Origin: Tabrizicola piscis
Lineage (GTDB): Bacteria; Pseudomonadota; Alphaproteobacteria; Rhodobacterales; Rhodobacteraceae
Length of the DNA: 64,000 nt
Reading direction: 5' to 3'
Assembly (NCBI RefSeq): GCF_003940805.1
Contig: NZ_CP034328.1
Span: 3,534,001 to 3,598,000 of the forward strand
Shown: positions 7,727-18,448 of the stretch, piece by piece
Numbering within the stretch: the first letter of the stretch is position 1
Layout of the letters: each line of letters opens with the position of its first letter
The notes under the pieces: model-generated
Told to the model about the DNA's origin: nothing
The model's input: only the letters and a program-made list of their open reading frames with translations
The model's database searches: none
Made by a program: the position numbers and the translations under genes

Positions 7727-8554
7727 ATGAGCTGTTGGCAAACCGTGCAGGACTATGCCTTCCGGTCGATCGGCTATGGCGAAAACCTGCTGCCGCGCAC
7801 CGATTTCACGCTGTGCCAGCAAGTCACGCTGATCGGGTCGGGGTTGATCTGGAACGTCTATTTCGGGGCGCTGGCGCTGGCCTTCGGGTTCTTCTTTGCC
7901 ATCGCCGTCGCGCTGGCAAAATCCTCGCGCCATGCGGTGTTGCGCAAGCCGGCGGACTGGTTCGTGTTCGTCTTCCGGGGCTCGCCGTTGTTCATCCAGT
8001 TCTTTCTGGCCTATGAGACGCTGCAGCTTCTGCCCAAGGCGGGGATCGAGGTGTTTGGCATCACGGTTGAAACCGCTTGGACCACGCGGGCCTGGGCGGG
8101 GGCGCTGTTCGTGCTGTTCCTGAACACCTCGGCCTATGCGGCGGAAATCTTCCACGGCGCGCTGAAGTCGATCCCGCGCGGCGATCTTGAGGCGGCAGAG
8201 GCTTACGGCCTGACCGGGTTTCAGAAATTCCGCCGCATCCAATGGCCAACGATGCTGCGTCTGGCCTGGCCCGCCTATACGAACGAGGCGATCTTTCTGT
8301 TCCACGCCACGACGCTGGTGTTCTTCAGCGGCTTTCCCGCGTTCCGCCAGATGGGCGACGCGCTGTATTATGCCAACTACTTTGCCGACAAGACCTTCAA
8401 CCCGTTTGTCCCCTATCCGATCGTTGCCGTCTATTTCATCGCGCTGACGCTGCTTTTGACCTTTGTCTTCGGTCTGGTGAACCGCAGGCTGAACCGGCAT
8501 CTGCCGTCGAACCAGAAAAGCAGAATCCGCTTGCGTCCGCAGATCATCCGATAG
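7727..8554 (+). CDS. ABC transporter permease (HisM/ArtM type)
   Basis: 275 residues, about five membrane helices, EAA loop EAAEAYGLTGFQKFRRIQWP near 165-184. The ATG at 7727 follows a GCGGGGGG ribosome-binding stretch, so the in-frame codons from 7709 are excluded. It pairs with the upstream permease as a heterodimer. The C-terminus is basic (LPSNQKSRIRLRPQ). The gene ends just before the second TTTGATCAAA palindrome. Confidence 0.9.
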   Translation: MSCWQTVQDYAFRSIGYGENLLPRTDFTLCQQVTLIGSGLIWNVYFGALALAFGFFFAIAVALAKSSRHAVLRKPADWFVFVFRGSPLFIQFFLAYETLQLLPKAGIEVFGITVETAWTTRAWAGALFVLFLNTSAYAAEIFHGALKSIPRGDLEAAEAYGLTGFQKFRRIQWPTMLRLAWPAYTNEAIFLFHATTLVFFSGFPAFRQMGDALYYANYFADKTFNPFVPYPIVAVYFIALTLLLTFVFGLVNRRLNRHLPSNQKSRIRLRPQIIR

Positions 8555-8561
8555 TACCCTA

Positions 8562-8575
8562 AATTTGATCAAATT
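8562..8575. promoter_or_regulatory. 14-bp palindrome AATTTGATCAAATT, probable operator copy 2
   Basis: Self-complementary over 14 bp and identical in core to 713-728. It lies 7 bp after the last ABC gene and 133 bp before the first glutamine-synthetase-like gene, so it probably controls the ligase/oxidase half of the locus. A degenerate half-matching site (ACTGATCAAAT) is seen at 4363-4373 before the ABC genes. Confidence 0.6.
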
Positions 8576-8708
8576 GCGCGACGTGCCACAACGGCCCGCG
8601 CCGGGGATCAAAAAACAGGGGATGGGATCAAGGGCATGATCCGAAACCCGCCTGCCGGGGCCGTTTGGGCCCTGTGCGTGGGCGGTTCGTGCCCGGCCTC
8701 AAACGACG

Positions 8709-10049
8709 ATGATGATGAAAGACTATTTGCGCAAACATCCGGACGTGCGGACCATCCGCGTGGCCGCGGTGGATCTGAACGGGCAGGCGCGGGGCAAACG
8801 TGTGCCGGCCCGCTTTGCCGACAAGATGGTGACGGATGGGACGCGGTTTCCGTTCTCGATCCTGAACCTGGATATCTGGGGCGAGGATATCGACGACAGC
8901 CCGCTGGTGTTTGAACAGGGCGACGCTGATGGGGTGCTGAAGCCGACTGAACGCGGCTTCATGCCGATGCCATGGCTGGAGGCGCCGACTGCGCTTTTGC
9001 CGATCTGGATGTTCCGCGAAAACGGCCAACCCTATGAGGGCGACCCCCGCCATGCGCTGAACGCCGTGGTGCAGCGCTATCGGGCGCGCGGGCTGACGCC
9101 GGTTGTTGCGATGGAGCTGGAGTTCTTCCTGATCGACGATTCGGGCAAGACCCTGCAGGTCCCGCCATCCCCCCGCAGCGGCAAGCGGCGGAAGGCGGCG
9201 GAGACGCTGTCGATCCGGGCGCTGGATGCCTTCGACACCTTCTTCACCGACCTTTACGACGCCTGCGAGGCGATGGACATTCCCGCCGACACCACCACGT
9301 CGGAAACCGGGCTGGGCCAATTCGAGGTCAATCTGATGCATTGCGACGACGCGCTGCGCGCGGCGGATGATGCGTGGCTGTTCAAGATGCTGGTCAAGGG
9401 TCTGGCGCGGCGGCATGGCTTTGCGGCCAGCTTCATGGCCAAACCCTATGCCGATTATTCCGGGTCGGGTCTGCACACGCATTTTTCGGTGCTGGACCAG
9501 AAGGGCGAGAACATCTTTGACTCGGGCGGTCCGAAAGGGTCGGCGCAGCTGCGCCATGCGGTGGCGGGGTGTCTGGGGGCGATGCATGACTCCACCCTGC
9601 TGTTTGCGCCGCATTTCAACAGCTATGAGCGGCTGGTCCCGGACAAGCATGCGCCGACCGCGATTTCCTGGGGGTACGAAAACCGGACAGCGGCGATCCG
9701 CATCCCGGCGGGCAACCCGGCGGCGCGGCGGATCGAACATCGCGTGGCGGGGGGCGATGTGAACCCCTATCTGATGCTGGCCGCGATTCTGGGCGCCGCC
9801 CTGACCGGCATCGAGGATGAGATGGAGCCGCCACCGGCGGTGACCGGCAATGCCTATGCGATGGACCTGCCGCAGATCCCGTCATCCTGGGAAGCCGCGA
9901 TCGAAGCGTTTGAGCATTCGGACCAGCTCTATCGGTTCCTGCCGAAGGAACTGATCCGCAATCTGGTCCAGACCAAACGGCAGGAACTGCATTATCTTGC
10001 GGAACTTTCGCCGGAAGAACGGGTCGAGCTTTACCTCGACACGGTCTGA
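8709..10049 (+). CDS. Glutamine synthetase family protein (gamma-glutamyl-amine ligase type), first copy
   Basis: 446 residues. It has the GS beta-grasp N-domain (TIRVAAVDLNGQARGKRVP) and a catalytic domain with MELEFFLID, TTSETGLGQFEVNL, SGSGLHTHFSV and NRTAAIRIPAGNP (substrate/ATP and metal sites of GlnA). The absence of the GlnA adenylylation tyrosine segment and the context favour a PuuA/GlnA3-like enzyme joining glutamate to an amine. Three consecutive ATG codons (8709, 8712, 8715) leave the start ambiguous by two residues. Confidence 0.85.
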   Translation: MMMKDYLRKHPDVRTIRVAAVDLNGQARGKRVPARFADKMVTDGTRFPFSILNLDIWGEDIDDSPLVFEQGDADGVLKPTERGFMPMPWLEAPTALLPIWMFRENGQPYEGDPRHALNAVVQRYRARGLTPVVAMELEFFLIDDSGKTLQVPPSPRSGKRRKAAETLSIRALDAFDTFFTDLYDACEAMDIPADTTTSETGLGQFEVNLMHCDDALRAADDAWLFKMLVKGLARRHGFAASFMAKPYADYSGSGLHTHFSVLDQKGENIFDSGGPKGSAQLRHAVAGCLGAMHDSTLLFAPHFNSYERLVPDKHAPTAISWGYENRTAAIRIPAGNPAARRIEHRVAGGDVNPYLMLAAILGAALTGIEDEMEPPPAVTGNAYAMDLPQIPSSWEAAIEAFEHSDQLYRFLPKELIRNLVQTKRQELHYLAELSPEERVELYLDTV

Positions 10050-10056
10050 CAGCACG

Positions 10057-10081
10057 CGCCCCCCTTGACCAAAGGGGGGCG
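10057..10081 (+). terminator. Strong GC hairpin between ligase and amidotransferase genes
   Basis: CGCCCCCCTT pairs perfectly with AAGGGGGGCG around a GACCA loop, directly after the ligase stop codon. There is no T-tract, so it may act as an attenuator or mRNA-stabilising stem that tunes expression inside the operon rather than as a full terminator. Confidence 0.45.
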
Positions 10082-10124
10082 AAGCGCCCACCTTCTGCTG
10101 AAGCATCACAACGGACCGGGACCC

Positions 10125-10832
10125 ATGCAGATCGGCATCCTTCAGACCGGCGCCTCGCCTGACGCGCTTCGCGCCGAACACGGCGATTATCCGGATTTCT
10201 TTGAAACCCTGCTGGCAGGCCGGGGACTGACCTTCCGCCGCTTTCACGTTGAAGCGATGGAGTTTCCGGCCGATGTCCACGATTGCGACGGCTGGCTGAT
10301 CACCGGATCGCGCCACGGGGCTTATGAGGATCACCCCTTCATCAAGCCGTTGGAGGACTTCATCCGCAAGGCTTATGCCGAACAGGTGCCGGTTGTGGGG
10401 GTCTGCTTTGGCCACCAGATCATTGCCCAAGCCATGGGCGGCCGTGTGGCGCGCTATGAAAAGGGCTGGTCGGTTGGTCCGACCGACTATGACTTCGGCG
10501 GCGAGAAGCTGACCTTGAACGCCTGGCACCGCGATCAGGTGGTCGAGGTTCCGGAGGGGGCCCAGGTCGCGGCGACGAACGAGTTCTGTGAAAACGCCGC
10601 CCTTCTGTACGATGACCGCATGTTCAGCGTGCAGGCCCATCCGGAGTTTCCGAACAGCTTTGTCGAGGGTCTGATGCGCACGCGCGGCCCCGGCCTTGTG
10701 CCGGATGACCTGATGGCCGCCGCGCGCGACCGTTTCGCCAAGCCTTTGGACGATCAGACCATGGCTGGCCGCATTGCGACTTTCTTTCTGAACCACCAAG
10801 CAAAAACCGGGGCCGAGAAGCTCCGCGCCTGA
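10125..10832 (+). CDS. Class I (type 1) glutamine amidotransferase-like hydrolase
   Basis: 235 residues with the triad of class I glutamine amidotransferases: nucleophile Cys94 in GVCFGHQII, His172 and Glu174 in SVQAHPEF. The ITGSRHGAYEDHPF stretch (59-72) forms the oxyanion side. The ATG at 10125 begins MQIGILQTG. Standing between two gamma-glutamyl ligases, it plausibly hydrolyses the gamma-glutamyl adduct, the step done by PuuD in Escherichia coli, although PuuD belongs to a different clan member (peptidase C26). This role is inferred from context. Confidence 0.82.
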   Translation: MQIGILQTGASPDALRAEHGDYPDFFETLLAGRGLTFRRFHVEAMEFPADVHDCDGWLITGSRHGAYEDHPFIKPLEDFIRKAYAEQVPVVGVCFGHQIIAQAMGGRVARYEKGWSVGPTDYDFGGEKLTLNAWHRDQVVEVPEGAQVAATNEFCENAALLYDDRMFSVQAHPEFPNSFVEGLMRTRGPGLVPDDLMAAARDRFAKPLDDQTMAGRIATFFLNHQAKTGAEKLRA

Positions 10833-10866
10833 CGCGCGGGGGCCACCCTCCAACACCGTGTGACAT

Positions 10867-12222
10867 ATGTCCAAATGGACCGACCAACTGCCCGAGGCAG
10901 CGCGTGACTACATCGGCAACCGCCGTGTGGATGAAGTGGAATGCATCATCGGCGACATTGCCGGGGTGGCGCGGGGCAAGGCGATGCCCGCCGCGAAATT
11001 CGGCAAGCAGACCAACTACTTCCTGCCGAACTCGATCTTCCTGCAGACCATCACCGGCGAATGGGCCGACAACCCGTTTGACGCCTTTACCGAACCGGAC
11101 ATGATCCTTGAACCCGACTGGTCCACCGCCACTGCGGCACCCTGGACGGCGGATGTGACGCTGCAGGTCGTGCATGATGCCAAGGACCAGCAGGGCAACC
11201 TGATCCCGTTCAGTCCAAGGAACGTGCTGCGCCGGATCATGGACCTGTACGCCGCCCAAGGCTGGCGCCCGGTCGTGGCGCCGGAGATGGAGTTTTTCCT
11301 GACCGCCCGCAACATCGACCCGAACCAGCCGATCATGCCGCCGATGGGCCGTTCTGGCCGCCGCGCGGCGGGCAAGCAGGCCTATTCGATGTCGGCGGTG
11401 GATGAATATGGCAAGGTCATCGACGACATCTATGACTTCGCCGAGGCGCAGGGGCTGGAGATTGACGGCATCCTGCAGGAAGGCGGGGCAGGGCAGATTG
11501 AACTGAACCTCGCCCATGGCGACCCGATCCGTCTGGCCGACGAGGTGTTCTTCTTCAAGCGCCTGATCCGTGAGGCGGCGCTGCGCCACGACTGTTTCGC
11601 CACCTTCATGGCCAAGCCGATCGCTGGTGAGCCGGGGTCAGCGATGCATATCCACACTTCGGTGGTGGATACGAAAACCGGCAAGAACATTTTCGCCGGC
11701 CCGAAGGGCGTGGAGACCGAGGCGTTTCTGCACTTCATCGGCGGGCTGCAAAAGCACCTTGGCGCGGCCGTCGCGCTGTTTGCGCCTTACGTCAACAGCT
11801 ACCGCCGCTATGTCCCGGACTTCGCCGCCCCGATCAACCTCGAATGGGGCCGTGACAACCGCACCACAGGCCTGCGCGTGCCAATCAGCAGCCCTGCCGG
11901 ACGCCGGGTGGAAAACCGCCTGCCGGGGATGGATTGCAACCCTTACCTCGGCATCGCATCGACCCTGGCCTGCGGCTATCTGGGGCTGATGAACAAGACC
12001 CAGTGCCGGCCGGAATTCAGTGGCTCTGCCTATATCGACAGCGAGGACATCCCCGTGAACCTGGGCGATGCGCTGGACCTGCTGGATGAGGATCAGGCGC
12101 TGAAAGAAGTGATGGGGGAGGAGTTCACCAAGGTGTACGATTCCGTAAAGCGGAACGAATACAAGGAATTCCTGCAAGTCATCAGCCCGTGGGAGCGGGA
12201 ACATCTGCTCTTGAACGTCTGA
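10867..12222 (+). CDS. Glutamine synthetase family protein (gamma-glutamylputrescine synthetase-like), second copy
   Basis: 451 residues with the full GS scaffold: ECIIGDIAGVARGKAMP, APEMEFFLTARNID, EGGAGQIELNLAHGD, EPGSAMHIHTSV and RDNRTTGLRVPISSPAGRRVENRLPGMDCNPYL in order. It is only distantly similar to the first copy, so the pair is not a recent duplication and the two enzymes probably have different amine substrates. It is followed after 13 bp by the FAD oxidase, the usual partner in the Puu pathway. Confidence 0.87.
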   Translation: MSKWTDQLPEAARDYIGNRRVDEVECIIGDIAGVARGKAMPAAKFGKQTNYFLPNSIFLQTITGEWADNPFDAFTEPDMILEPDWSTATAAPWTADVTLQVVHDAKDQQGNLIPFSPRNVLRRIMDLYAAQGWRPVVAPEMEFFLTARNIDPNQPIMPPMGRSGRRAAGKQAYSMSAVDEYGKVIDDIYDFAEAQGLEIDGILQEGGAGQIELNLAHGDPIRLADEVFFFKRLIREAALRHDCFATFMAKPIAGEPGSAMHIHTSVVDTKTGKNIFAGPKGVETEAFLHFIGGLQKHLGAAVALFAPYVNSYRRYVPDFAAPINLEWGRDNRTTGLRVPISSPAGRRVENRLPGMDCNPYLGIASTLACGYLGLMNKTQCRPEFSGSAYIDSEDIPVNLGDALDLLDEDQALKEVMGEEFTKVYDSVKRNEYKEFLQVISPWEREHLLLNV

Positions 12223-12235
12223 TGCGCCCAAGACC

Positions 12236-13546
12236 ATGCGCCTGAACCTTCTGCACGCCAATGACCGGGCCGGGGAATATCCGCCCAGCTGGTACGCGGC
12301 CACCGCAGTGCCGCTGCCGCCCCTTCCGGCGCTGAAGGGGGAGGTGACGGCGGATGTCTGCATTGTCGGCGGCGGCTATACCGGCCTTTCGGCGGCGCTG
12401 CATCTGGCCGAGCGAGGGCTGAAGGTGGTGCTGCTGGAGGCGCATCGCATCGGCTTTGGCGCCTCGGGGCGCAATGGCGGGCAGGTTGGCAGTGGCCAGC
12501 GGCAGGATCAGGTCTGGCTGGAAAAGGTGGCCGGGAAAGAGAATGCCCATCGGCTGTGGGACCTTGCGCAGGATGCCAAGGCGCTGGTGCGCGCGCTGAT
12601 CACGGAGCACGCGATGGCCGGGGTGACCTATCAGCCCGGCATCGCCCATGCCTGCTGGACCGACGCCGAGGTGCGCGAGGCGCATGCCTATGCCGAAAAG
12701 CTGCACCGCGATTACGGCTATGACCAGCTGGAACCGCTGGACCGCACCGGCATCCGCCGCCTGATCGGGTCGAGTGTCTACAAGGGTGGCGAGGTTGACC
12801 GGGGCGCTGGGCATATCCACCCGCTGAACTTCGCGTTGGGCCTTGCCAAGGCGGCCTCTGCGGCGGGTGCGCGCCTGCATGAGGGCAGCGAGGTGACTGC
12901 CATCGACCATGGTCGCCGCCCTGTGGTGCGGACGGCCAGTGGCAGTGTGACCTGTGACACGGTGATCCTGGCCGCAAACGGCTATCTTGGCGGGCTGGAG
13001 CCTGCGGTGGCGGCCAAAGTGATGCCGATCAACAATTTCATCGTCGCGACCGAACCGCTGGGCGACCGTGCAGTGGGCGTGCTGGCCGAACCCGTGGCGG
13101 TGGCAGACACCAAGTTTGTCGTCAATTACTGGCGGCTGAGCGAGGACAACCGCCTGCTGTTCGGCGGCGGCGAAAGCTATGGCTACCGTTTCCCCGACAT
13201 CGTGAAGACCGTGTCGAAACCGATGCTGGAGGTCTATCCGCAGCTCAAGGACGTGCGGATCGACCATGCATGGGGGGGGACGCTGGCGATCACGCTGAAC
13301 CGGATGCCCTGCTTCACCCGCGTGCGGCCGAACGTGCTGTCGGCCTCGGGCTATTCCGGGCATGGGGTGGCGCTAGCCACGCTGGCGGGCAAGCTGCTGG
13401 CCGAGGCGACGGCCAGCCAGTCCGCCGGGTTTGACCTGATGGCCAGCCTGCCGCAGCCGCGCTTTCCCGGCGGGGCCGCCTTGCGCTGGCCGCTGCTGGT
13501 CCTGGCGATGACCTGGTATTCCACCCGCGACCGTCTGGGTCTTTGA
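12236..13546 (+). CDS. FAD-dependent amine oxidase of the gamma-glutamylputrescine oxidase (PuuB/DAO) family
   Basis: 436 residues. The Rossmann FAD motif VCIVGGGYTGLSAALHLAERG spans 41-61, followed by FGASGRNGGQVGSGQ (74-88), which is typical of PuuB/OrdL enzymes. NNFIVATEPL and LFGGGESYGYR lie in the substrate domain and SGYSGHGVALATLAGK near the C-terminus closes the FAD site. It would oxidise the gamma-glutamyl-amine to an aldehyde with release of ammonia. It is the last gene of the locus. Confidence 0.88.
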   Translation: MRLNLLHANDRAGEYPPSWYAATAVPLPPLPALKGEVTADVCIVGGGYTGLSAALHLAERGLKVVLLEAHRIGFGASGRNGGQVGSGQRQDQVWLEKVAGKENAHRLWDLAQDAKALVRALITEHAMAGVTYQPGIAHACWTDAEVREAHAYAEKLHRDYGYDQLEPLDRTGIRRLIGSSVYKGGEVDRGAGHIHPLNFALGLAKAASAAGARLHEGSEVTAIDHGRRPVVRTASGSVTCDTVILAANGYLGGLEPAVAAKVMPINNFIVATEPLGDRAVGVLAEPVAVADTKFVVNYWRLSEDNRLLFGGGESYGYRFPDIVKTVSKPMLEVYPQLKDVRIDHAWGGTLAITLNRMPCFTRVRPNVLSASGYSGHGVALATLAGKLLAEATASQSAGFDLMASLPQPRFPGGAALRWPLLVLAMTWYSTRDRLGL

Positions 13547-13559
13547 CATCTGGCAAAGC

Positions 13560-13680
13560 GGGGGCCGGCCCCCGCACCCCCGGGATATTTAAGCCAGAAT
13601 GAAAGTCACAATGGCCTTGGTCTTTCATTCTGGCTCAAATATCCTCTGGGGGTCCGGGGGGCGAAGCGCCCCCGGGGCGT
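13560..13680. repeat. Inverted pair of GATATTT repeats forming a long bidirectional hairpin
   Basis: GCCAGAATGAAAG (13593-13605) pairs with CTTTCATTCTGGC (13622-13634) and the stem extends outward through ATATTT/AAATAT with one mismatch. On both sides lie GC-rich blocks (GGGGCCGGCCCC and GGGGGGCGAAGCGCCCCC) of the same repeat family as 555-660. It separates the amine locus from dnaG and is likely a terminator for the former. Confidence 0.65.
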
Positions 13681-13704
13681 CCACAAGAAGGCCGCCAAAA
13701 GCTT

Positions 13705-15642
13705 ATGTCCCTGCCGAACGGATTCCTTGATGACCTGCGCACACGGGTGACCCTTTCCCAGATCGTGGGGAAAAAGGTCACCTGGGACATGCGCAAGTCC
13801 AACATGGCCAAGGGCGATTTCTGGGCGCCATGTCCGTTTCATCAGGAAAAATCCGCCAGCTTCCATGTCGATGACCGCAAGGGGTTCTATTACTGCTTCG
13901 GTTGCCACGCGAAGGGCGATGCCATCGGGTTTGTGAAGGAAACCGAAAACCTGTCCTTCATGGAAGCGGTCGAGGTTCTGGCGCGCGAGGCGGGGATGCC
14001 GGTCCCCGCGCGCGACCCCAAGGCCGCAGAACAGGCCGACCGGCGCACGCAGCTTGTCCAGGTGATGGAGGAGGTGGTCAAGTTCTACCGCCTGCAGCTG
14101 AAAACCGCCGCCGGGGCCGAAGCGCGGCGCTATCTGGCTGAAAAGCGCCGGTTGTCCGAAGCGGCGCTGGAGCGGTGGGAGATCGGCTGGGCGCCGGACG
14201 GGTTCAACGCCTTGCGCGATGCGCTGGCGGCGAAAGGGGTCAGCCCGGAACTGATGGTCGCATCCGGCATGGTCGCCAAATCCGACAACGGCCAGCTTTA
14301 TGACCGGTTCCGCGGCCGCGTCATCTTTCCGATCCGCGATGGGCGGGGCCGGGCGATCAGCCTTGGCGGGCGCAGCCTTGATCCGAACGCTCAGGCCAAA
14401 TACCTCAACGGTCCGGAGACGGAGCTGTTCGACAAGGGGCGCAACCTGTTCAACCAGCCCCGCGCGCGGGAGGCGGCGGGCAAGGGCAAGCCGCTGATCG
14501 TCGCGGAAGGCTACATGGATGTGATCGCCCTGTCGGAGGCCGGGTTCCCGGCTGCCGTCGCGCCGCTTGGGACCGCGGTCACCGACGACCAGCTGCGCAT
14601 GATCTGGCGGATTGGGGATGAACCCATCGTGGCGCTGGATGGCGACGCTGCCGGGCTGAAGGCCGCGCAGCGAGTGATCGACCTTGCGCTGCCGCTGCTG
14701 GAGGCGGGCAAGGCCCTGCGCTTTGCCGTGCTGCCGGGGGGGATGGACCCTGATGACCTGCTCAAGGCGCAAGGGGCGCCGGCGATGCAGGCCATTCTTG
14801 ATGGCGCGCTGCCCATGGTCCAGCTGTTGTGGCGGCGCGAGACGGAAGGCCGCAGTTTTGATAGCCCCGAACGCCGGGCGGCGCTGGACAAGGTGTTGCG
14901 CGGGCATCTGGCGCGGATCGCTGACCCATCGATCAAGAACCACTACGCCGAAGAGATGAAGCGCCTGCGTCAGGAGCTGTTTGGCACCACCCCCGGCGCG
15001 TATCGCCCGTTCCAGCCCGGGCCCTTTCGCCCCGGGCAACGCCGCTTTGCCCCGCCGGGCGGCGCTTTGGCCACCACACGCTCGTCGCTTCTGGCGCAGG
15101 CACAGGGGCCGGTGGAGGAAACCCTGCGCGAGGCGGTGGTTCTGGCGACATTGATCCTGCACCCCGGGCTTATCCCCCGCTTCGAGACGGCGCTGGAACG
15201 GCTGGAACTGACCGTGGACGATCATGAAGCCCTGCGCCGGCTGATACTGACCCATGCCGATGCGCCTGATCTGCAGGACCTCATTCGCAAAGCAGCGCCC
15301 GCTGCCCTTGACGCGCTGATGGCGCGCCCCCATGTCGCCATTGCGCCCCCTGTGCGCCATCCCCAGGATCATGACCTTGCCACGCTGTGCCTGGCTGAGG
15401 AATTGGCCAAACTGGACGCCTGGCGCGGGGCCCGGCGCGAGATTGAGGAGGCAGTTGAAGATATGGTCGGCCTGCCGGATGAGGGCCTGACCTGGCGTCT
15501 GACCAAGGCCGCCGAGGCGCGCCACCAGTCTGACCGCACCGGCCCATCCGACAGCAAGGATTTGGGCGAAGACCGCGACGCCCTGTCGAAACATCTGCAG
15601 AACCTGATCGATAGCGAGGTCTGGGTGAAGAAAAACCGCTGA
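13705..15642 (+). CDS. dnaG: DNA primase DnaG
   Basis: 645 residues. The CHC2 zinc-binding domain has Cys43, His46, Cys64 and Cys67 (CPFHQEK...YYCFGC). The primase core follows, with the TOPRIM motifs VAEGYMDVIAL (about 267-277) and ALDGDAAGLKA (about 311-321) that bind catalytic metals. The C-terminal third is the DnaB-interaction region. It makes RNA primers for replication. The dnaG-rpoD order is the conserved macromolecular synthesis arrangement in alphaproteobacteria. Confidence 0.98.
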   Translation: MSLPNGFLDDLRTRVTLSQIVGKKVTWDMRKSNMAKGDFWAPCPFHQEKSASFHVDDRKGFYYCFGCHAKGDAIGFVKETENLSFMEAVEVLAREAGMPVPARDPKAAEQADRRTQLVQVMEEVVKFYRLQLKTAAGAEARRYLAEKRRLSEAALERWEIGWAPDGFNALRDALAAKGVSPELMVASGMVAKSDNGQLYDRFRGRVIFPIRDGRGRAISLGGRSLDPNAQAKYLNGPETELFDKGRNLFNQPRAREAAGKGKPLIVAEGYMDVIALSEAGFPAAVAPLGTAVTDDQLRMIWRIGDEPIVALDGDAAGLKAAQRVIDLALPLLEAGKALRFAVLPGGMDPDDLLKAQGAPAMQAILDGALPMVQLLWRRETEGRSFDSPERRAALDKVLRGHLARIADPSIKNHYAEEMKRLRQELFGTTPGAYRPFQPGPFRPGQRRFAPPGGALATTRSSLLAQAQGPVEETLREAVVLATLILHPGLIPRFETALERLELTVDDHEALRRLILTHADAPDLQDLIRKAAPAALDALMARPHVAIAPPVRHPQDHDLATLCLAEELAKLDAWRGARREIEEAVEDMVGLPDEGLTWRLTKAAEARHQSDRTGPSDSKDLGEDRDALSKHLQNLIDSEVWVKKNR

Positions 15643-15701
15643 TTCGGCCTTTCCCCCAGCCTGATTCGCGTTATTGATTCGCATGCCCGGTCCCGATTCG
15701 C
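15641..15701. promoter_or_regulatory. Cluster of four GATTC (GANTC) sites before rpoD
   Basis: GATTCG occurs at 15641, 15663, 15676 and 15695, the last three as GATTCGC. GANTC is the recognition site of the alphaproteobacterial cell-cycle methylase CcrM and of GcrA-dependent promoters. Four sites in 61 bp is far denser than expected. The first overlaps the dnaG stop codon. Confidence 0.5.
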
Positions 15702-15716
15702 CCGCAAGGAGCACCC

Positions 15717-17708
<1,992 letters not shown>

Positions 17709-17775
17709 TCGGTACGTCGTGCCGGGTTCGTGTTTTCCACCGCTTGGCGAGCGCGCCCTATCTCGCAAGAAGTTG

Positions 17776-17833
17776 ATCCCCGCCATTGGTGGGGATTGAT
17801 CCGCGCTTTCGGTGGTTCCGTACATATTTGTAC
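17776..17833. other. Intergenic stems after rpoD
   Basis: ATCCCCGCC...GGTGGGGAT (about 17776-17797) forms an imperfect stem that may terminate rpoD. GTACA-TATT-TGTAC at 17820-17833 is a small inverted repeat 27 bp before the next start and could be an operator. No T-tract is present. Confidence 0.3.
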
Positions 17834-17859
17834 AGTCCGATCAACCGTGCGGAGCCGCC

Positions 17860-18234
17860 ATGCGCAGCCTGACCCTGCTTGCAGCCCTGACCCTTGCCAC
17901 GCCATCCTGGGCCAGTCTGGACCGTCTGTCGGTCAAGCAGGAGTCGTCCACCGAGTTTACCGTCGGCTACAAGGCGAGGGCAGGGGACAACAACTATTGG
18001 TGTGCGGCGGGGCGCTATGTGACGGAAACCTTGGGTCTGCCGCCCACAACCCTTGTCTACCGCCTGTCGCCGCCACCGCGCAAAGCCGGGAAGGGCATCA
18101 CCTTCACGCTTGATCCGGCAAAAAGCTCTGGGGAGACGGGGTTATCCTCGACAAGCAAGGCGCAGAACGGCAGCATTTCGGCTGGTGGCGTACAATCCAC
18201 TTACTGCAACCTCAACCGCTCTGTGGGGCAGTGA
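17860..18234 (+). CDS. Small secreted protein of unknown function
   Basis: 124 residues with a clear signal peptide MRSLTLLAALTLATPSWA. The mature part holds YKARAGDNNYWCAAGRYVTETLG and a C-terminal TYCNLNRSVGQ, with two cysteines likely to form a disulphide. GGAG precedes the ATG at 17860, which is preferred over an in-frame codon at 17812 that would add a non-signal leader. The family is not recognised. It is the first of three small secreted-protein genes after rpoD. Confidence 0.7.
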   Translation: MRSLTLLAALTLATPSWASLDRLSVKQESSTEFTVGYKARAGDNNYWCAAGRYVTETLGLPPTTLVYRLSPPPRKAGKGITFTLDPAKSSGETGLSSTSKAQNGSISAGGVQSTYCNLNRSVGQ

Positions 18235-18250
18235 CCAAAGCCGGAAGGTC

Positions 18251-18340
18251 GTAGGGTGGGGCACCCACCATCGCCAGACTGCTGTGCATGATCCGTCCCG
18301 CAGACAAACCCCGTCCCGGGCCTGACCCGGGACCCCCACC
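18251..18340. repeat. Short intergenic inverted repeats (GTAGGGTGGG family and CCCGGG stem)
   Basis: GGTGGG-GCA-CCCACC at 18255-18269 follows GTAGGGTGGG. A related stem, with GTAGGGTGGG, recurs at 25789-25809. Further on, TCCCGGG-CCTGA-CCCGGGA forms a second stem (about 18315-18333). Nothing else is recognised between 18235 and 18448. Confidence 0.5.
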
Positions 18341-18448
18341 GATTTTGCAGCAGCGAGCGGGCAGGGGGCTTCCCCTGTCCGGCTTTCCCCACCTTGCGCC
18401 ATGCCCATCCCGGCGGCACAGTTTGCCGGAACCCAGAAAAGGCACCCC

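Noticed and set aside
13606..15714. 702-codon minus-strand frame opposite dnaG
   Set aside because: Composition typical of an antisense shadow and no recognisable domain; dnaG is certain.
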